From Clostridia bacterium (GTDB lineage: Bacteria > Bacillota > Peptococcia > DRI-13 > UBA5745), in assembly GCA_018436095.1 (NCBI GenBank), contig JAHDMJ010000009.1:62001-126000 (forward strand): 64,000 nt of DNA, in the 5' to 3' direction. Positions within the stretch are counted from its first letter, which is position 1; every line of letters starts with the position of its first letter. The position numbers and the translations under genes were made by a program. The notes beneath the pieces were generated by a model. It searched no databases and was not told where the DNA came from. It saw nothing but the letters and a program-made list of their open reading frames with translations. Shown here piece by piece: positions 8,894-18,800 of this stretch.

Positions 8894-9538
8894 ATGATTA
8901 CATCTGCAATGGTTAAAGAATTGAGAGAGCGTACCGGAGCCGGTATGCTGGATTGCAAAAACGCCCTGAACGAAAAAAATGGCGATGTGGAAAAAGCCAT
9001 TGAATACCTGAGAGAAAAAGGCCTGGCTGCCGCAGCCAAAAAATCCGGCCGTATTGCTGCCGAAGGGGTTTGTGAATCTTATATTCACGGCGGCGGACGG
9101 ATCGGCGTTTTGCTGGAGCTCAACTGCGAAACCGATTTTGTAGCCAAAACCGACGAATTCAAAGGCCTGGCCAAGGACATCTGCATGCAGATTGCCGCTT
9201 CCAAGCCCGAGTTTGTGCGCCGGGAAGATGTGCCTGCCGATGTGGTGGAAAAAGAAAAAGAAATTTTTACTTCCCAGGCCCTTAATGAAGGAAAACCTGC
9301 CAATGTTGTAGAAAAGATGATCGTGGGCAGAATTGACAAGTTCTTTAAAGAAATTTGCCTTTTAGAGCAGCCCTTCATTAAAGATCCCGACAAGACCATC
9401 AATCAGCTGCTGGTGGAGAGAATCGCCACCATCGGCGAAAACATTAATGTCCGCCGTTTTGTACGCTATGAGCTGGGCGAGGGTCTGGAAAAGAGGAAAG
9501 ACAACTTCGCCGAAGAGGTTATGGCTCAACTCAAATAA
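8894..9538 (+). CDS. tsf: Translation elongation factor Ts
   Basis: Guanine nucleotide exchange factor that regenerates EF-Tu-GTP. The N-terminal UBA-like domain and TDFV motif are clear: [20 protein letters not shown] and [15 protein letters not shown]. At 214 residues it is shorter than the 280-300 residue EF-Ts of Bacillus or E. coli, matching the compact single-core form found in many Clostridia. GGAGGATACCTATAGC precedes the ATG. It follows rpsB after a 181-base gap with a terminator and is closed by its own terminator. Confidence 0.96.
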   Translation: MITSAMVKELRERTGAGMLDCKNALNEKNGDVEKAIEYLREKGLAAAAKKSGRIAAEGVCESYIHGGGRIGVLLELNCETDFVAKTDEFKGLAKDICMQIAASKPEFVRREDVPADVVEKEKEIFTSQALNEGKPANVVEKMIVGRIDKFFKEICLLEQPFIKDPDKTINQLLVERIATIGENINVRRFVRYELGEGLEKRKDNFAEEVMAQLK

Positions 9539-9572
9539 TCAATATCATTCATTCCTTCGTGACAATAAAGAC

Positions 9573-9604
9573 AAAGAGAACACCAGTATCGTGTTCTCTT
9601 TTTT
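9573..9604 (+). terminator. Intrinsic terminator after tsf
   Basis: AAAGAGAACAC and GTGTTCTCTTT form a perfect stem around a seven-base loop, and the T run extends to 9604. Confidence 0.9.
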
Positions 9605-9606
9605 AA

Positions 9607-10377
<771 letters not shown>

Positions 10378-10382
10378 TCGAA

Positions 10383-10940
10383 ATGTTAACAGCTATTTTA
10401 ACGGATGCGGAAGACAGGATGCAAAAATCAGTAGAATTCTTCCGTAAAGATCTGGCTTCTGTCCGGGCTGGACGGGCTAATCCGGCCATATTGGACAAGA
10501 TCACTGTAGAATATTATGGTGCTGCCACCCCCCTTAACCAATTGGGAAATATTTCGGCGCCGGAGCCCCGGCTTTTGACAATCCAGCCCTGGGATAAATC
10601 TGCCTTGGCTGCCATCGAAAAAGCCATTTTAAAATCTGATCTGGGGTTAAATCCTAATAATGACGGTTCGATTATCCGCCTGGCCATTCCGCAGCTAACG
10701 GAGGAACGCCGGGCACAACTGGTCAAAGCCACCAAGAAAAAAGGCGAGGATTGCAAGGTCAGCATCCGCAATATTCGCCGGGATGTGGCAGACAAGATCA
10801 AGGCTGACGAAAAAGCCAAAACCTGTTCGGAAGACGAAGCAAAGAAAGCCAATGATGATTTGCAGAAAGCTACGGACAAATACATTAAAGAAATCGACAA
10901 AATCCTTGACGCTAAAGAGAAGGAGATTATGGAAGTCTGA
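10383..10940 (+). CDS. frr: Ribosome recycling factor
   Basis: RRF splits post-termination ribosomes together with EF-G. The 185-residue protein shows the expected three-helix-bundle signatures: FRKDLASVRAGRANPAILD, IQPWDKSALAAIEKAI and LTEERRAQLVKATKKKGED. GGGAGGTAATCGA precedes the ATG, only five bases after pyrH, so the two genes are translationally close. Its stop overlaps the ATG of the small downstream gene. Confidence 0.97.
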   Translation: MLTAILTDAEDRMQKSVEFFRKDLASVRAGRANPAILDKITVEYYGAATPLNQLGNISAPEPRLLTIQPWDKSALAAIEKAILKSDLGLNPNNDGSIIRLAIPQLTEERRAQLVKATKKKGEDCKVSIRNIRRDVADKIKADEKAKTCSEDEAKKANDDLQKATDKYIKEIDKILDAKEKEIMEV

Positions 10941-11140
10941 TGTGGTATGGACTGACCAGGGAGGAAGCTGCCTCACGTTGCCGGGACTTAGGTGTGTCTT
11001 GCCATTTTCTTGAGACCAGGGATCCCAAAGCTTTGACGGATTCCGGTATTGCCAGGGTCATCCGGGCCCGGGAAGAAAAAGGCGGCATCACTTTCTTGAT
11101 CGGTTATTTCGCAGAAGAAAAAAATAAACCGGGTCTTTAG
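10940..11140 (+). CDS. Small hypothetical protein between frr and uppS
   Basis: A 66-residue frame whose ATG overlaps the frr stop codon (TGATG), an arrangement typical of translational coupling. A GAAGGAG sequence inside the frr 3' end could serve as binding site, although it sits somewhat far upstream. The protein (MWYGLTREEAASRC... GITFLIGYFAEEK) has no recognisable catalytic motif or membrane segment. It is followed by an intrinsic terminator, so it closes the pyrH-frr operon. I do not recognise the family; the coupling and terminator placement are the main support. Confidence 0.6.
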   Translation: MWYGLTREEAASRCRDLGVSCHFLETRDPKALTDSGIARVIRAREEKGGITFLIGYFAEEKNKPGL

Positions 11141-11172
11141 TCCAAGGATAGGTGCTGTGATAGAATTGGAAT

Positions 11173-11214
11173 GAGCGTCCGGGATTTGTCCGCAAATCCC
11201 AGCGGCGCTCTTTT
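11173..11214 (+). terminator. Intrinsic terminator of the pyrH-frr operon
   Basis: GAGCG...GCGCTC outer pairs and an inner GGATTTG/CAAATCC stem with loop TCCG are followed by a T-rich stretch beginning TTTTC. Confidence 0.85.
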
Positions 11215-11314
11215 CTATTCTTTTTCCCAGCGGTTTTTGGTTTTGGGTAGTATTTTGTCAAGTCATTTAGTATAATGAAAGATAATCTAAAATGCTAAAA
11301 GCAGAGGATGTACG

Positions 11315-12025
11315 ATGAAAAAGGCTGTAAGCAAAGAGTTGACCCATTTAGCTATCATTATGGATGGCAATGGCCGCTGGGCTCAAAAAAGAGGCCTGCC
11401 CCGGGCTATGGGCCACCGGGCGGGCGTAGAAGCCCTGCGCAGGATCGTGGAGCTCTGTCCAGCCAATCGGATTGAGTATCTGACGGTATACGCTTTTTCC
11501 ACGGAAAACTGGAAAAGACCTCAGACAGAAGTACAAGCTTTAATGGCTTTGCTCAATGAATTTATTGATAAGGAACTAAATTTATTAAATCAAAAGGGTG
11601 TTTGCATTCGAGTTTTAGGCGATACCAAACCTCTTGCGCCGGTACTGCGGAAAAAAATTGATCATGCCCTGGAGACTACGGCGCAAAATAAGGAATTAGT
11701 CCTTTCCCTGGCCCTCAACTATGGCGGCCGCAGAGAACTGCTCCAGGCGGCTAAAGCATTGGCCTACCGGGCCTTGCAGGGAGAAGACCCGGAAGCCTGG
11801 CAGGAGGAAGATCTGGCAGCGGAGCTGTTTACTAAAGGGATACCGGAGCCTGATCTGCTAATTCGTACCGGCGGTGATTTGCGGATCAGCAACTTCCTGC
11901 TTTGGCAGGTAGCCTATACAGAATTATGGTGTACGGATATTTTCTGGCCGGATTTTGGAGAAAAAGAATTGTTGGAAGCATTGGCCGCCTTCAAAGGCAG
12001 GCAAAGACGTTTTGGAGGTGTCTGA
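11315..12025 (+). CDS. uppS: Undecaprenyl diphosphate synthase (isoprenyl transferase)
   Basis: Condenses isopentenyl diphosphate onto farnesyl diphosphate to make the C55 lipid carrier for cell-wall synthesis. The 236 residues contain the cis-prenyltransferase signatures: LAIIMDGNGRWAQKRGLPR with the catalytic Asp, GHRAGVEALRRIVE, YAFSTENWKRP, and the C-terminal PEPDLLIRTGGDLRISNFL and QVAYTEL. A TATAAT-like box at 11271-11276 precedes it but its -35 is unclear. It sits immediately before cdsA, as in other Firmicutes. Confidence 0.97.
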   Translation: MKKAVSKELTHLAIIMDGNGRWAQKRGLPRAMGHRAGVEALRRIVELCPANRIEYLTVYAFSTENWKRPQTEVQALMALLNEFIDKELNLLNQKGVCIRVLGDTKPLAPVLRKKIDHALETTAQNKELVLSLALNYGGRRELLQAAKALAYRALQGEDPEAWQEEDLAAELFTKGIPEPDLLIRTGGDLRISNFLLWQVAYTELWCTDIFWPDFGEKELLEALAAFKGRQRRFGGV

Positions 12026-12028
12026 TTC

Positions 12029-12832
12029 ATGATGACGAGAATCATTAGCGCAGTTGTAGGCATACCGCTTATTCTTTTGCTGGTTTATTTGGGCCAGGTT
12101 TATTTTTTGGCGGCAGTTATGCTTTTGTCTCTTTTGGCCGCTGCAGAATTAGGGAGGATGCTCAAGCGCATGGGGATTAAGGATATGCAGGTATTCCTTT
12201 ATACCGGCGCCTTGCTTTTCCCCTTATTGCTTTATTATGAGGCCTCCTGGCTGCCGAATTTTTTGGCCTTATTCGTTTTTTCCGGCGCTTTGATATCGTT
12301 AAATCAATACCCTGAATCAAAATTAGGCGACTTGGGAGCTAACTTTTTCAGCATACTATATATAGCTTTTGGTTTTTCTCATTTCGTGCTGCTTCGGCAA
12401 ATGGAACAGGGGCTGCTGCTGGTGATTTACGCCTTTGTTGTTATTTGGCTAACGGATACGGGCGCTTATTTTACCGGTACTTATTTGGGGAGGCGACCCT
12501 TTTTTCAAGAGATCAGCCCCAATAAAACCATAGAGGGAGCCGTGGGCGGTCTTGTTGCCGGCGTAATTGGCGCAATTGTGTTTTGCCTATTGGTAAATCG
12601 CAGGCTGAATTTGGATCATACGGGCTTTTTAATTCTATTGTCCCCTCTTTTGTCGGCTGCCGGCCAATTTGGCGACCTTTTCGAAAGCTCATTAAAGCGT
12701 CAGGCCAGAGTTAAGGATTCCAGCCGGCTGATTCCCGGTCATGGCGGTATTCTCGACCGTTTCGACAGCGCCTTATGGGTTATCCCCTTGCTCTACCATT
12801 TATTGCAGTTACGCATAAACATTTTTATGTAA
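12029..12832 (+). CDS. cdsA: Phosphatidate cytidylyltransferase
   Basis: Integral membrane enzyme that makes CDP-diacylglycerol from phosphatidic acid and CTP, feeding PgsA (encoded at 58.3 kb). The 267-residue protein has about seven or eight hydrophobic segments and the CdsA signature near its C-terminus (SSLKRQARVKDSSRLIPGHG followed by GILDRFDS). It starts four bases after uppS, with ATGATG offering two starts. The usual neighbour dxr is absent; only 77 bases separate cdsA from rseP. Confidence 0.95.
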   Translation: MMTRIISAVVGIPLILLLVYLGQVYFLAAVMLLSLLAAAELGRMLKRMGIKDMQVFLYTGALLFPLLLYYEASWLPNFLALFVFSGALISLNQYPESKLGDLGANFFSILYIAFGFSHFVLLRQMEQGLLLVIYAFVVIWLTDTGAYFTGTYLGRRPFFQEISPNKTIEGAVGGLVAGVIGAIVFCLLVNRRLNLDHTGFLILLSPLLSAAGQFGDLFESSLKRQARVKDSSRLIPGHGGILDRFDSALWVIPLLYHLLQLRINIFM

Positions 12833-12909
12833 ATCCGGCATAAACTATTGATAAAAGCTGAAATAGATTTGGCTAAAGCAGAAACAGGTTTAGCTAAAAA
12901 GGAGTGCTC

Positions 12910-13965
12910 ATGTTAATACAGGCCATTGCTATCGTATTTGTATTGGGAATTATTGTTTTAATCCATGAATGGGGTCATTTTATGGCTGCCAGAAGCATCG
13001 GTATTGCTGTACAGGAATTTGCCATCGGTGTGGGCCCTGCTCTTTGGAAAAAACAAGGCAAAAACACGCTTTTTTCCCTTCGCTGCCTGCCCGTAGGGGG
13101 TTATTGCCTCTTTGATTCCGATTTGGAAGGTGTGGATCACCGGGGGCGGCCCTTATCTATCTTAGGCAGGAAAGCACCGGCTAAAATCTATGTGTCTCTG
13201 GCAGGCCCGGTGATGAACTTTGTCTTAGCCTCATTGCTTTTTATGCTGCTTTTTTCTTTTATTGGTCTGACGGTAGGCTATGAAGCGGTAATTGGCGAGG
13301 TGCAGGCCGATTCCCCTGCCCAGGCTGCCGGCATTATGGCGGGAGACCGGATTTTATCTATTGATGGGCAGTCTTTGATTTCCTGGCAGGATCTCAGCAG
13401 GATATTGAGTGAAAAAGCCGGTCAGGAAAATCTGGAATTTGTTATGCAGCGGGGGGATCAGGAGGTTATTACCCAGGTAACGCCCCGTTACCACGAAGAC
13501 GAAGGCCGCATCCTTATAGGGGTGGTAGTGGACGCCAGTAAAACCATAGTGGAAAAAGTTAACCCTTTCCAAGCTGTGTTTTTGGGGCTGAAGCAAACCT
13601 TTGTCATGATAGCCGCTATGGTGGGGGCTATTATTCAGATGATTACAGGCCAGATCAGCGTCAGTGAAAACCTCTCCGGCCCGGTGGCTCTGGTTCAGAT
13701 TATTGGAGAAACTGCTTCCAGCGGCTTTGTCAACACTTTATTCTTGACGGCTTTTTTATCGGTGAATTTGGGGATTATGAACCTGCTGCCGGTACCGGCT
13801 TTAGATGGCGGCAAGATCGTTGTTTATATTATTGAGCTTGTGCGGCGCAAGCCCATGAAGCTGGAGGTGGAAGGCTGGCTCAATATGGTGGGCTTTGCCT
13901 TGTTGATTTCCTTGATGCTACTCTTGACGTTTAAGGACATTTTCAGAGTCTTTGGCGGTTCCTGA
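12910..13965 (+). CDS. rseP: RIP metalloprotease RseP/RasP
   Basis: Site-2-type intramembrane zinc protease that cleaves anti-sigma factors and leftover signal peptides. The zinc site HEWGH lies in the first membrane segment (about residues 19-23), a PDZ domain follows (ADSPAQAAGIMAGDRILSI, about 130-150), and the third zinc ligand is in NLLPVPALDGGK (about 290-302). The ATG at 12910 follows AAAAAGGAG; the GTG at 12904 lies inside that site. At 351 residues it is typical of the family. It overlaps ispG by one base, so the two are likely translated together. Confidence 0.95.
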   Translation: MLIQAIAIVFVLGIIVLIHEWGHFMAARSIGIAVQEFAIGVGPALWKKQGKNTLFSLRCLPVGGYCLFDSDLEGVDHRGRPLSILGRKAPAKIYVSLAGPVMNFVLASLLFMLLFSFIGLTVGYEAVIGEVQADSPAQAAGIMAGDRILSIDGQSLISWQDLSRILSEKAGQENLEFVMQRGDQEVITQVTPRYHEDEGRILIGVVVDASKTIVEKVNPFQAVFLGLKQTFVMIAAMVGAIIQMITGQISVSENLSGPVALVQIIGETASSGFVNTLFLTAFLSVNLGIMNLLPVPALDGGKIVVYIIELVRRKPMKLEVEGWLNMVGFALLISLMLLLTFKDIFRVFGGS

Positions 13966-15080
13966 TGACGAACAATTTACCTGAAGATCAAAATAGCTTT
14001 ATCATAAAACGGCGTACCAGCCGACGGCTGATGGTGGGCAACGTACCCGTAGGCGGCGATGCTCCCATTTCCGTTCAATCCATGACCAACACCCTTACTG
14101 CTGATGCTGCCGCCACCCTGGAGCAAATTCGGGGTCTGGCCGCCGCCGGCTGCCAGATCATCCGGGTGGCCGTACCGAGTCAGGCAGACGCTGAGGCCTT
14201 GACGGAAATAACGGCAGGCTCCCCCATACCGGTGGTAGCCGATATTCATTACGATTACCGTTTGGCTCTGGCGGCATTAAAAGCAGGAATAGCCGGACTG
14301 CGGATTAATCCCGGTAATATAGGGGCGGTCTGGAAGATCAAGGAAGTGGTGGCTGCCGCCAAAGAGAGAAAAGTGCCCATCAGGATCGGCGTCAACGGCG
14401 GTTCCCTGGAGCCGGTTTTACTGGATAAATACGGCGGTCCCACGGCAACCGCTATGGTGGAAAGCGCCATGAAGCATATCGGTATTTTAGAGGATTTGGA
14501 TTACCGGGATATCAAAGTTTCCCTGAAGGCCAGCCATTTGCCGGTGATGTTGGCGGCTTACCGGGAGATCGCCCTGAAAATCGAGTATCCTCTTCATTTA
14601 GGTGTTACGGAAGCGGGCCTTAAGTCCCAGGGTCTGGTCAAATCAGCAGTAGGAGTAGGGACACTCCTGGCCGAAGGCATCGGCGATACCATAAGGTTGT
14701 CCTTTACCGGCGATCCGCTGGATGAAGTCTATAGCGCCCGACAAATTTTAGCCGCCCTGGAGCTGATACCCGGCGGTCTGCAAATCATCGCCTGTCCCAC
14801 TTGCGGCAGGACGAAGATTGATTTGCCTGCTTTAGTGGAAGAAGCCCAGGAAAGGTTCCAGAGCTTGCCAATTCCCCAAGACAGAACCATAACCATAGCT
14901 ATTATGGGTTGCCCGGTCAACGGACCGGGGGAGGCCAAAGGCGCCGATTTTGGCATTGCCTGCGGTAAAGATGCCGGTATTTTATTTGCCAGCGGCAAGC
15001 AGATAGCCAGACTGCCGGCCGACCAATTGGTGGATTCATTGGTGGCCCTTGTTTCCCGGGATTTGAACCTTTCTACATAG
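13965..15080 (+). CDS. ispG: 4-hydroxy-3-methylbut-2-en-1-yl diphosphate synthase
   Basis: Iron-sulfur enzyme of the MEP isoprenoid pathway that converts MEcPP to HMBPP, the precursor for UppS. The N-terminal TIM-barrel (SVQSMTNTLTADAAATLEQI, RVAVPSQADAEAL, DIHYDYRLAL, RINPGNIG) and the C-terminal cluster-binding cysteines (IIACPTCGRTKIDL and IMGCPVNGPGEAKGADFGI) are intact. Length 371 residues, usual for the short bacterial form. It overlaps rseP. Its presence implies a complete MEP pathway, yet the dxr gene usually found in this cluster is not here. Confidence 0.96.
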   Translation: MTNNLPEDQNSFIIKRRTSRRLMVGNVPVGGDAPISVQSMTNTLTADAAATLEQIRGLAAAGCQIIRVAVPSQADAEALTEITAGSPIPVVADIHYDYRLALAALKAGIAGLRINPGNIGAVWKIKEVVAAAKERKVPIRIGVNGGSLEPVLLDKYGGPTATAMVESAMKHIGILEDLDYRDIKVSLKASHLPVMLAAYREIALKIEYPLHLGVTEAGLKSQGLVKSAVGVGTLLAEGIGDTIRLSFTGDPLDEVYSARQILAALELIPGGLQIIACPTCGRTKIDLPALVEEAQERFQSLPIPQDRTITIAIMGCPVNGPGEAKGADFGIACGKDAGILFASGKQIARLPADQLVDSLVALVSRDLNLST

Positions 15081-15089
15081 GGGGTAACC

Positions 15090-15806
15090 ATGGAAGAGCA
15101 ATTAATCATGGTGTTTCGCATACTGCTTGCCACTGTTTTAGGGGGTGTGGTGGGCTATGAGCGGGAGATGCATAATCGCTGGGCCGGTTTTCGCACCCAT
15201 ATTCTCGTTTGTGTAGGCTCCTGCCTGGTGATGATCACTTCTATTTATTTATCTACATCCTTTAAGATACCTGCCGGCGCCGACCCCGGCCGCCTGGCTG
15301 CCCAGGTTGTCAGCGGCATCGGTTTCTTAGGCGCCGGTACTATTTTACATTCCAGCTCCCATATCCGGGGCCTTACCACTGCCGCCAATCTGTGGATGAT
15401 TGCCGGCGTTGGCCTGGCCGTGGGCTGCGGCCTTTATATTCCCGCTATTGTCACCACCTTTCTCGCTTATGTGATCCTGGAATATTTCGGCCCTTTGGAA
15501 AGTAAGTTCCGCACGAAACGAGTGAAAATTCCCTGGCTGCTAAGCATTACTGCCCTGGGAGATTCCTCAAGTCATAGCGGCATCTTCGAGTTATTGGATA
15601 TTTACGAATTGGTAGTACAAAATTTGAAGATGGATAATATACCCGGCGGTGTTCAGATTACTATTGAAATCCAGGCCGGTACTGCCTTTGACAAAAAGCT
15701 TTTTCTGGCAAAGCTAGGCCAAATTGCCAGCGTTAAGGAGGCTAGCATCACCTGTCTCAAAGAGGACGATCCGGATGAAAAAAGCAAGGGTAAAAGCCGT
15801 AAATAG
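15090..15806 (+). CDS. MgtC/SapB family membrane protein
   Basis: The 238-residue protein has the MgtC hallmark near its N-terminus (VLGGVVGYEREMHNRWAGFR) and four or five hydrophobic helices (to about 140), including GIGFLGAGTIL. A soluble C-terminal domain of about 90 residues follows, which in related proteins has an ACT-like fold. Family members are linked to growth in low magnesium or to control of ATP synthase; a specific role here cannot be assigned. It starts ten bases after ispG and is probably cotranscribed, occupying the place where proS is often found. Confidence 0.85.
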   Translation: MEEQLIMVFRILLATVLGGVVGYEREMHNRWAGFRTHILVCVGSCLVMITSIYLSTSFKIPAGADPGRLAAQVVSGIGFLGAGTILHSSSHIRGLTTAANLWMIAGVGLAVGCGLYIPAIVTTFLAYVILEYFGPLESKFRTKRVKIPWLLSITALGDSSSHSGIFELLDIYELVVQNLKMDNIPGGVQITIEIQAGTAFDKKLFLAKLGQIASVKEASITCLKEDDPDEKSKGKSRK

Positions 15807-15841
15807 AGCATCTTAGGTATAAAAGGAGAATTAACATTACT

Positions 15842-18800
15842 ATGGTAAACCATCCCTGGCGCAATTTGCTTTTATCAGGCAAAATCCCCTTGCCTTATGA
15901 AAAAAGACTCGAGGGTTTGCAAATAAAAGAAGTGGTGATTTCCCAAGATAAGCAGACTTGGGAAATTGCTTTTCTCAGTAGTTTTTCCGTTACAGAAGAG
16001 GAACGCAGTCAGATTTTAGAGATATTGCGGCACAGTTTTGGCCGTCATTTTCAGTACAATCTGAGCATTGAGGAAAAAGATGTGGCTCCCGATGTAGGAG
16101 AAATGCTGAAAACAGTTTTATCCTCGCCGGAGATTGTGCCCAGCACCCTGGCCGATCCTGAAGAAGAGGAAGAACTGCTCAATCAAAGGCTGAAAGAGAA
16201 GCTTAACGGTACAAAAGACAAAAAACAAGGGCCCTGCCTGATTCTGGGCCGCAAAATCAGCGGCAGCCCCCGGCCTCTGAAAGAGATCCGGGAGGAGAGC
16301 ATGAATACGATTATTGAAGGCAAGGCTTTCCGGATCAATGATCAGCGTTTATTAAAGGCAGGTACTCAGCTTTACGATTTCGACATTACCGATTATACAA
16401 ACTCTCTCAAAGTCAAAGTCTTCCTCGACCCCAAAAGACAAAAAAGCCTTAAGGCCGATTGGCTGAAAAAGAACGCCTGGTACCGGATGAAGGGCAGCGT
16501 CAAATACGACCAATTCACAAAAGAACTGGCTTTTTTCCCTGACGATATTATGGAAGGGGATTTTAACCTCCGGCAGGATAATGCTCCCGAAAAACGGGTG
16601 GAGCTCCATCTCCATACAAAGCTTAGCGCCATGGACGCTATGTCCACACCGGAGGAATTGATCAGCCAGGCTATTTCCTGGGGCCACGAGGCTATAGCCA
16701 TCACGGATCACGGCGTGGTACAGGCTTTCCCCGAAGCCATGAAGATGGCTAAGGTTTCAAAAGACAAAAAGCCCCCCATAAAAATTATCTACGGCTTGGA
16801 AGGCTATCTTATTGAAGGGGATGGCAAGGCTTACATGGAGGAAGCCCGGCGGCCTAAAAAAGGGGTGCGGGGTCAAAAAGAGGAGCTTAGCGAAGGAGAA
16901 TTGCTGGATCAGGCGGAGCGTCAAGGGAGCTGGCATATTATCATTCTGGCTAAAAACGCTGCGGGCATCAAAAACTTGTACAAGCTGATATCTCTATCTC
17001 ATCTTGACTTCTTTTACAAAAAACCCAGAATTCCCCGCAGCGAGCTAATCCGTCTGCGGGAGGGGCTGATTATTGGTTCGGCCTGCGAAGCCGGCGAATT
17101 GTTTCAGCAAGTTCTGGCTGGCGCCGATGAGAGCACCTTAGAAAACACCGCCTCTTTTTATGATTACCTGGAAATTCAGCCCATTAAAAATAATGAATAT
17201 CTTCTGCGCAATGGCCGGGTAGCCGACGAAGAAAGTTTAAGAACGTTAAACCGGCGGATTTTGGCCTTAGGCAGAAGAATGGGCAAGCCGGTTGTGGCCA
17301 CGGGAGACGTTCATTTTTTGCAGCCGGAGGATGAGGTGTTCCGCCGGATATTGCAAGCCGGCCAGGGCTATAAAGATGCGGACCTCCAGCCTCCTTTGTA
17401 TTTGCGAACTACGGAGGAGATGCTCCAGGAATTTGATTACCTGGGAGAGGAAGAAGCTTATAAGGTAGTGGTGGAAGCTACCAGAGAGGTAGCCGCCCAG
17501 GTGGATTATTTAAATCCTATTCCAGGAGAATTGCAGACGCCAAAACTGCCCGGCGCCAAAGAGGAAGTAGAGCGAATGGTCCGGGAGAAGGCTGCGGCTC
17601 TCTACGGCGATGTTTTGCCTGATTGGATAAAAGAACGGCTGGAAAAAGAGATTAAATCCATTACGGAATACGGCTATGCCGATTTATATTATATTGCGCA
17701 CAAGCTGGTGAAATACTCCAACGAAAACGGCTATGTAGTAGGTTCCCGAGGTTCTGTGGGTTCATCCCTGGTGGCTTTCCTGACGGATATCACGGAAGTG
17801 AATCCATTGGCGCCTCATTACCGCTGCCCCAATCCGGCTTGCAAACATGTGGAGTTGGGGGATGCTTCCATCTATGGCTGCGGCGCCGACATGCCGGCCC
17901 TCAATTGCCCTGGTTGCGGCACTCTGCTGGTTAAAGACGGATTTAATATCCCCTTTGAAGTTTTCTTGGGCTTTGAGGGCGACAAAGTTCCGGATATAGA
18001 TTTGAATTTCTCCGGTGAATATCAAACTCAGGCTCAAAAATATACGGAAGAGCTTTTTGGCCGGGAAAATGTGTTTAAAGCCGGCACCATATCAACAGTG
18101 GCCGATAAAACGGCTTACGGCTTTGTCAAAAACTATTTTAAAGACAGATCTTTAGTGGTGAGGGAAGCGGAGGTGGAGCGTCTGGTTCAGGGCTGCGCCG
18201 GCGTCAGGAGAACCACAGGCCAGCATCCCGGGGGTATCGTCGTATTGCCCAAGGGTGATGAAATCACCAATTATACGCCGGTGCAGCGGCCGGCCGACGA
18301 TCCCAATTCCGAATTCGTCACCACTCATTTTGATTATCACGCCATCGACAATTGCCTGGTGAAACTGGATATACTGGGCCACGACGATCCTACAGTCATC
18401 CGTTTATTAGTACAAATGACCGGGAAAGATATTAGAGAGATTTACATGGATGACCCGGCAGTTATTTCTTTGTTTCAAAGTCCCGAGGCTTTAGGCATTG
18501 ATAAAAAAGAAAGCGGCATAGAAACAGGCTCTCTGGGCGTACCGGAATTCGGCACCAGCTTTGTCCGGGGTATGCTGCTGGATACTAAGCCTGCCACATT
18601 TTCCGATCTGGTGCGTATCAGCGGCTTTTCCCACGGCACCGACGTTTGGCTGGGTAATGCCAGGGAAATTCTCAAAGAAAACCTGGGCACCATGAAAGAG
18701 GTTATCGGCTGCCGGGACGATATTATGATTACCTTAATTCAGGCCGGCCTGAAACCCAAACACGCTTTTAAAATTATGGAACAGGTTCGCAAAGGCAAAG

